From the NCBI GenBank assembly GCA_026545225.1, contig CM048852.1:14461146-14525145 (forward strand): a stretch of 64,000 nt of DNA. The letters are read 5' to 3'. A program made the translations under genes and the position numbers. The notes beneath the pieces were generated by a model. It worked only from the letters and a program-made list of their open reading frames with translations. It had not been told where the DNA came from and did not search any database. Of this stretch, positions 58,314-64,000 are shown piece after piece. How positions within the stretch are numbered: position 1 is the first letter of the stretch; every line of letters starts with the position of its first letter. This stretch comes from Cornus controversa (lineage: Eukaryota; Streptophyta; Magnoliopsida; Cornales; Cornaceae).

Positions 58314-61300
58314 ATAATCTCCCCCTTTTTGATGATGACAAACTATTGATGTGTTTTATAACATAAATGACATAAATCATATAACCAATGCAAGTTAAAT
58401 CATTTATGATACACACATCACATTTTTCTCCCCCTTTGACATTATAAAAAAGATCAATACAATAAAGCTCTAAGAGGTGGTGATCATCTATTATATGTAG
58501 ATAAGACATCGACATGTAAAAAAATAGGTGGGATAGGAAGAATAGAATTCATAACACTCCCTCTCAATTAAGTAATTTAAGGTCGCTCCCCCCATTAATA
58601 TGCATATTCTAACAAGTTAGAATTTCTCCTCTTATGAAAATCACAATATGCATATATTTCAAGTCTCAACTTTCAAAGCTCAATTTAAGGATTACTCCCC
58701 TATCAATATGCATCAAATAAATAAAATATTTAAGCATTTACATATATTCATGAATTTCACCAATGAAAATTCTTCCCCTATCATCATGCTTCAAAGGAAT
58801 TTAACAATAAAATCATATAACATGTGATATATGTTCTAAAGCAAGTGTAAATACTCAAGTCAAAAGATTTTTGCGTGAAACTAAATAATGAGTTAACATC
58901 ATGCTTTGTGCCAAATATGATTATGCTTTTAAATTAAGAATAAACAACACATAATCATTTAAGGTAAATGCTTTCCGAATCAATATGCTTTAAAGAAATG
59001 AGTAAAGCATTAAGCATATGCATATAAATGAGAAATCTCCCCCTTTCAATATGCTTTTTATGAAAATAGGAATATATAAGTACAAGCATGTGATCATGAT
59101 ATACATCATATAACTTCTCCCTTTTTCACATAATCAAAAAGCATAGGGAGCCAATCTTAACATCCTAGTAATCTAGGAAGCATTTCAACTAACTTTTGAA
59201 AGTTAGAAGAATTTAGAAATATAATTGCATGCCCAAAAAAAAATGTAATATCTCATAAAGGAGGTATCAATGGTGCCCAAAAGGTAAAATGATACATTAA
59301 ATGCAATGTGGGTCAACCCATGAATGATGAAGATCATAGAAAATATCAAATGGTAAAGTCTATTGTGTCTTAGGTCTTTTCTTCCTCTTTTCATGAGGAG
59401 AAAGAGGTCTTGACACCAAAATATGATATTGATTCATCCAAAGATTATAATGCATTTAATTTAAGATCATAGGACCTTAAAAGGTCAAATCAAACATTAA
59501 AAACTCAAGATGTCAATCTCATCATCTAATATTTTTCTCCCTTTTGATATCCTCAAAAATGAATATAATAAAGTTCATGGAGAGGTTTATCATATCTCAC
59601 TATTTTTGACATCATAAGAAATAAACTAAAGGTAGGGTAACATATGTGAAGATATGAATGTTTGATTATCATTCAAGTGTAAGCTCAACATATCTCATAT
59701 GTCTAACAAGTCAATCATAACCAAAATGAAATAACATGAAAGCAAGGTTATGTTAAGCAATCCAAAAAATACACATAAGTATCAAAATACACATGAATAC
59801 ATAAAATTGTAAGTAAGCATGTTCAATCAATATCATAAATCTTACTTATGCCTATTTCTCTTCTAAAAGCTCAAAATCTATCTCATCTAAGTACATGAGC
59901 TCTTAAGAAATGACTAGGGGTATCTAAAAATTCTTAAGATACCATAATCCTAAACTAAAGTGTCTAACAAAATTTTGGAACATCTTTCTATGACACCTAG
60001 AAGGGATTCAATCCTAAGAAGAAATGGAATTTACCCATGATGCTCAAATCACATTTATCTTGCATGCTTTTGGAAAACTCTTTGCACAATTTCTCATTTG
60101 TTGATTTAAGAATAATATCATCCAAATAAATGAGCATAATCAACAAATCGTCATCATAGGTTTTGAGAAATAAAGATCATCAAATTTGTTTCCATCAACA
60201 CCATTTTCTATGAGATAACCACTAAGCCTTTCATGCGAAGTTCTTTGAAGCTCATTTCAAATCAAATAGGCTTTTAAAAATTTTAAACACATGATTTAAA
60301 ACTTTATGCACTTCAAATCGGGGTAGTTGATCTACATAGACTTTCTCCAAAATGAAGACAATCAAGAATGCATTTGATAAAAACATTTCATGCAAAAATA
60401 TGTAGCATTCTTATTGCTTCTATTCTAGATACATGTGCAAAGTTTCTTTCATGGTTATCCTTTCTTCTCGGTTGAAACCTTGGGTCACAAATCTAGCTTA
60501 GTTTCTAAAGATTACACCCAACTTATCTTCTAAATTTGTATGTGCCTATTAAGGTGTGATCATGTGGTCTAAGAACTAAGTTCAAGGCAAAAATTCATTT
60601 CAAAATGAATTTGTTCATTTTGAATTGCCAAGATCCAAGAACTTAAAATTTTTAGCCTCATTGATTTTTATCAAGAGATGTGAGAGCCAAATAATTTCAA
60701 CTAATTTGAAGTAAGGATCTTGTGCAACTATCTCTAGAATGTTCACCTATGAAAGATCAATTTGGAAGAGGTGAACCATGCTTCAACATATAGAAAGATT
60801 TTTATGAAAATCATTTTGGATCCAATCTTTCTTGGATTCTTTTGATTTTCTTTGAGATTCTTCTAATGTGGACTTATTTGAAATGTCTATAATCTCAAGT
60901 CCATCTAAATATTTTGGATAAAAAGAGTCTCAAACCTTTACACAAGATGTTGATTAAAAGATGATAAACATATATTTGTATAATCAATATATTTTCATGT
61001 ATGGTTTTGATGAAAAGATTTATAACCAAGGTTATTCCAATCAAAACCAATGATCATGACATAATCACATAAATGTTCACAAACCGAAGAATTAAAGTTT
61101 TAGCTCGAGGTTTGGAATTTCATATCCTTCAAATTTAGGTGATTATATAACATGATGCTCATAGATATAAGAATGTAATCTCTATGCCCTCTTGGCACTT
61201 TGTCAAATCAAATCAAACATTCTTAATATTTCTATGCATATTCAATGTGCAAAGATTTCTTTCAAGAACACTTTGATAATAATAATAAGCTTGCCACTAG

Positions 61301-62140
61301 CTTACTAAATATGCACATGTCTTATGAGTCATAAACTTGCCACTAGCTTATATAGGTTTTCTCATAAGTCATTTTCAAAGTGTTTCATATTATCCTATAG
61401 ATACTTTGAGAATAACAAGCTTGCCACTAGCTTATTAAGTGTGAACATGTTTTATGAAACATAAGCTTGCCACTTGCTTATATGATTTTTATAAATCACT
61501 TTCAAAGCACCTTTCTATCTTAAGGATTTTAGACTAGAAAACATTCTTGCAAGTTATTTGCACAATTCTTTAATTGTTGATTTGAGAGTTTGACATATCT
61601 AGCATAATCAACAATTTCATCATAGATGAATTTGAAATAAAAGATTACATCCCACTTAATCTCTTAATCAAAATCATTATTTATAAGATAACCATAAGAT
61701 TTGATGTAGAAGATTATTTCCCACTTAATCTTTTAATCAAAATATAGCACAAGAGATCAAAGACTTTTGAGCTCAAATGGTTGTATCAAATAAACATCAC
61801 TCAAGTATAAGAATGCTATATTTACATCAAAGATGTACATACACCAATTAAGCATAAGCAATTTTCTTATCACTTAAGTATTATATGGAATGTACAAAAA
61901 TGAGTTGAAAAGATTTTTAAGGATTTTCAATCTTAAAGGATCACTTTTCAAGAAATCGTAAGAAATTTATAAAAATTTGCACAAGTTGTTGATTCAAATA
62001 TAAGGTCATTAACATATATTTGAAGAATCAAAACTTTTTTTCTATGGTCTTGATGATCAAGATGCTAAGTCTTGACTAAGACCAATTGTTCATGATATAG
62101 TCACATAGACAAACCAATTGGCTTGGATCCCAACCTATAT
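58314..62140 (-). mobile_element. SIRE/Maximus-type copia internal region, decayed
   Basis: Read right to left. Reverse transcriptase remains lie at about 60000-60560: a VIFRN-ARFV-QGFNREER stretch near 60450-60520, the LK-ASK block near 60245, and DDLLIMLIYLDDIIL followed by NEKLCKEFSKSMQ near 60060-60160. That wording is the SIRE/Maximus form (compare DLLIVQIYVDDIIFG). A second, more decayed copy of RT-like sequence lies at about 61540-61760. After pol, about 1.7 kb of non-coding sequence with repeated TCTCCCCCT words runs to the polypurine tract at 58314-58330. A tandem block at 61280-61520 repeats GCTTGCCACTAGCTTA. It is heavily broken, and the 5' portion with gag was not seen. Confidence 0.85.
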
Positions 62141-62149
62141 AAATACTTG

Positions 62150-63302
62150 AGTGATCATATATCATGATTTCTAATTTAAACCACGTATGGACCATCCGAC
62201 TTTCCTTGACCAAAACATTTCCATGCTAAACTTTTCCATGACTCGACTTCCAAACAAGGACCATCTAATCTTCCACAACTAAAACCTTATCTATATCACA
62301 CATTTGCTCAACCAAAACATTCCTCATCACTCCCTCCCTATCACATATCCACAGCTTAGGTATGTGTAATGCACAAATGTAACATTTTATGTTATAATCC
62401 CCATTTATGACCAAAAAGAAACTAGCATGCATTTCTATTTTAATTGCATATAAGAAAGCATTTTACAGCATCAAATCATGCTCACTTAGACATTTTATCA
62501 AACACTTAGGTCACAAAATGCACCCATGTATTATTTAAACATCAATTAGCACATAATCACCTTGCATGCTCACATATTTTTCACATATGGAAATACATGC
62601 AAGCACATAACTACATATTTTATCATGCAAAATCATGTTAATATCACATAGATACATACTTGACTTCAAAAGTAAACCACACAAACACATATATCACTAG
62701 TTAGATGCTCTAACCATCCAACATACTCACAAAAATATATGAATTCATGAGTTAGACATCCATACCTTGGTTTAGAAGATATTCTAAATGATTTTCCCAA
62801 TTTTCACTAAATCCAAAATCGCCAAAATACAATTATTCACAATGACACACATGTACATTCTAATTCCAAAAATGAGGTTTTTCAACAAATTCCTCAAATT
62901 TTCATATATGCAATACATGTCTCAATTTGCACATTCAAGCGATTCATGCATTATACAATATATACCAACCATTTCTAATTTAAAGAAACATACATTTTCA
63001 ATTTAATTCAACAATTCATCTCCAAAGTCTCATCTCATCATATATAACACGCATATATCAATTTATACTGAAAACATGAAATTTAACTTGAAATGTAAGA
63101 CACAACACACACCCCTACCTCAATAGCTATAGTTTGAAGCTATTTCTTACTTTTACTTGAAAATCAACTTTCTTTAAAATCAATTCCAAATGGATCAATC
63201 TCAAGCCCTTAATGCATAGACTGTTTCTCTCTCTTTCGTCGAACTCCAATTATGGACCTAAGTCCCTCAAAATCAACGGAGAAGGGAAGAAATAGATGTT
63301 GC

Positions 63303-63338
<36 letters not shown>

Positions 63339-63786
63339 CATATATAATGCCCCATACGGCTAAATGAGAATGAGAAATGAGGGCTAGAAATTCTCCTCCT
63401 ATTTATAGAATTTTAACCTCCACTTATTTACAAGAATGCCACCACATTTTCATTAAACCTTCTCGGATTTGGTTTTCAATTTTTGTAACTCCGATTGACA
63501 CGAAATTGACTCCTTAGTGGGTCAAATATTTTATTTAAGTTACCATCTAAATTTAGAGTCATTCTGACACTTTCAAATTTTTTGGGCCCACAGGGCCCGC
63601 GTCCAGGGTCAATAAGACCCCAAAAAGTCAATTTTTGTCAAACACTCTTAAAACTTTTTCAAATCTTAAATAAGTTCTCTAAACATGTATTTTATATTTA
63701 AAACACATAAATAATCATTTAAATCATTAATATGACAATAAATGAAAATAACAAAAAATTGGATAAAAGTGGTCACGGTTCTTACA
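62150..63786 (-). mobile_element. Ty3/gypsy-type LTR, minus orientation, left edge uncertain
   Basis: The right end GTGGTCACGGTTCTTACA (minus-strand start TGTAAGAACCGTGACC) parallels the TGTAAGGACCGG start of the 5.46-kb LTR. A TATA box, CTATAAATAGGAGG on the minus strand, lies at about 63396-63409. A TTGAGGTAGGGGT motif follows at 63111-63123. An AT microsatellite is at 63303-63346. No left terminus was recognised. Confidence 0.6.
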
Positions 63787-64000
63787 CAGACCTTGAGCTT
63801 GAGAAATATATGTCATATGAGGAGCGACCGGTGGAGATTCTTGACACTAAAGATCAAGTGTTGAGGGGAAAGATGATTCCATTGGTTAAGGTCTTGGGGA
63901 GACACTACGAACTCAAAGAGGTTAGTTGGAAAAAAGAGTAAGAAGTTTGATCCAACTAACTGAATTTGTTTCTTTTATATGGTACGTCAGATTCGAATAT
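63787..64000 (+). mobile_element. Ty3/gypsy pol C-terminus with chromodomain-type segment, runs off the window
   Basis: The plus strand reads DLELEKYMSYEERPVEILD, then TKDQVLRGKMIPLVKVL and a tryptophan-containing end. This is the conserved tail of chromovirus integrases (usual form ERPV-ILD-K-LR-K-IPLVKVLW followed by EATWE). Chromoviruses carry a chromodomain here. It is a fossil fragment: its left side is replaced by the LTR ending at 63786 and its right side continues beyond the window. Confidence 0.88.

Overview
The window is nuclear DNA of a flowering plant, most likely a eudicot. The host-type coding sequence is split by GT/AG introns and matches the plant cohesin regulator WAPL, the actin-binding protein CHUP1 and a cysteine-rich defensin-like peptide. 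Nearly everything else is plant repeat DNA: Ty1/copia and Ty3/gypsy remains, solo LTRs, a TRIM, a Mutator-like element, Stowaway-like MITEs and a tRNA-type SINE. No bacterial operons, rRNA, tRNA genes or CRISPR arrays were seen.

Layout. 1-9.2 kb: unassigned AT-rich DNA with a 334-bp tandem duplication, then an old Ty1/copia element on the minus strand (about 2.6-6.1 kb) and more unassigned DNA. 9.2-11.6 kb: a gypsy-type LTR. 12.1-12.7 kb: the only intact host gene I can support, a two-exon gene for a 72-residue secreted defensin-like peptide on the minus strand, with a TATA box. 13.1-18.1 kb: pieces of several gypsy LTRs, including one Athila/Tat-type LTR with a primer-binding site. 19.1-20.4 kb: a Mutator-like element with long inverted ends and a near-perfect 9-bp target duplication.

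20.5-31.1 kb: a tandem array with a unit of about 4.1-4.2 kb, in two full copies, one partial copy and a scrap. Each full unit carries the later part of WAPL on the minus strand, the earlier part of WAPL on the plus strand (head-to-head, so the gene was scrambled), a CHUP1-like exon pair with its intron, a purine-rich tract, a SINE and an unassigned 111-bp exon-like block. All copies of the known genes are broken. The shared breakpoint and shared SINE show that scrambling and SINE insertion came before amplification.

31.1-34.3 kb: palindromic and tandem repeats. 34.3-47.2 kb: an extremely AT-rich block with a two-type higher-order repeat, split by an LTR fragment that was itself split by a 5.46-kb solo LTR. 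47.2-52.8 kb: Tat-type 3' end and LTR, more LTR scraps, a gypsy RT/RNase H fossil and a TRIM. 52.8-62.1 kb: a SIRE/Maximus-type copia element on the minus strand whose LTR holds a 3.09-kb solo LTR with a perfect target duplication. 62.1-64 kb: another gypsy LTR and the chromodomain end of a gypsy polyprotein.

The only gene likely to act today is the defensin-like peptide. The WAPL/CHUP1 array is the most unusual structure. All coordinates and similarities were judged by eye; gene-family names come from recall of the families, not from a search.
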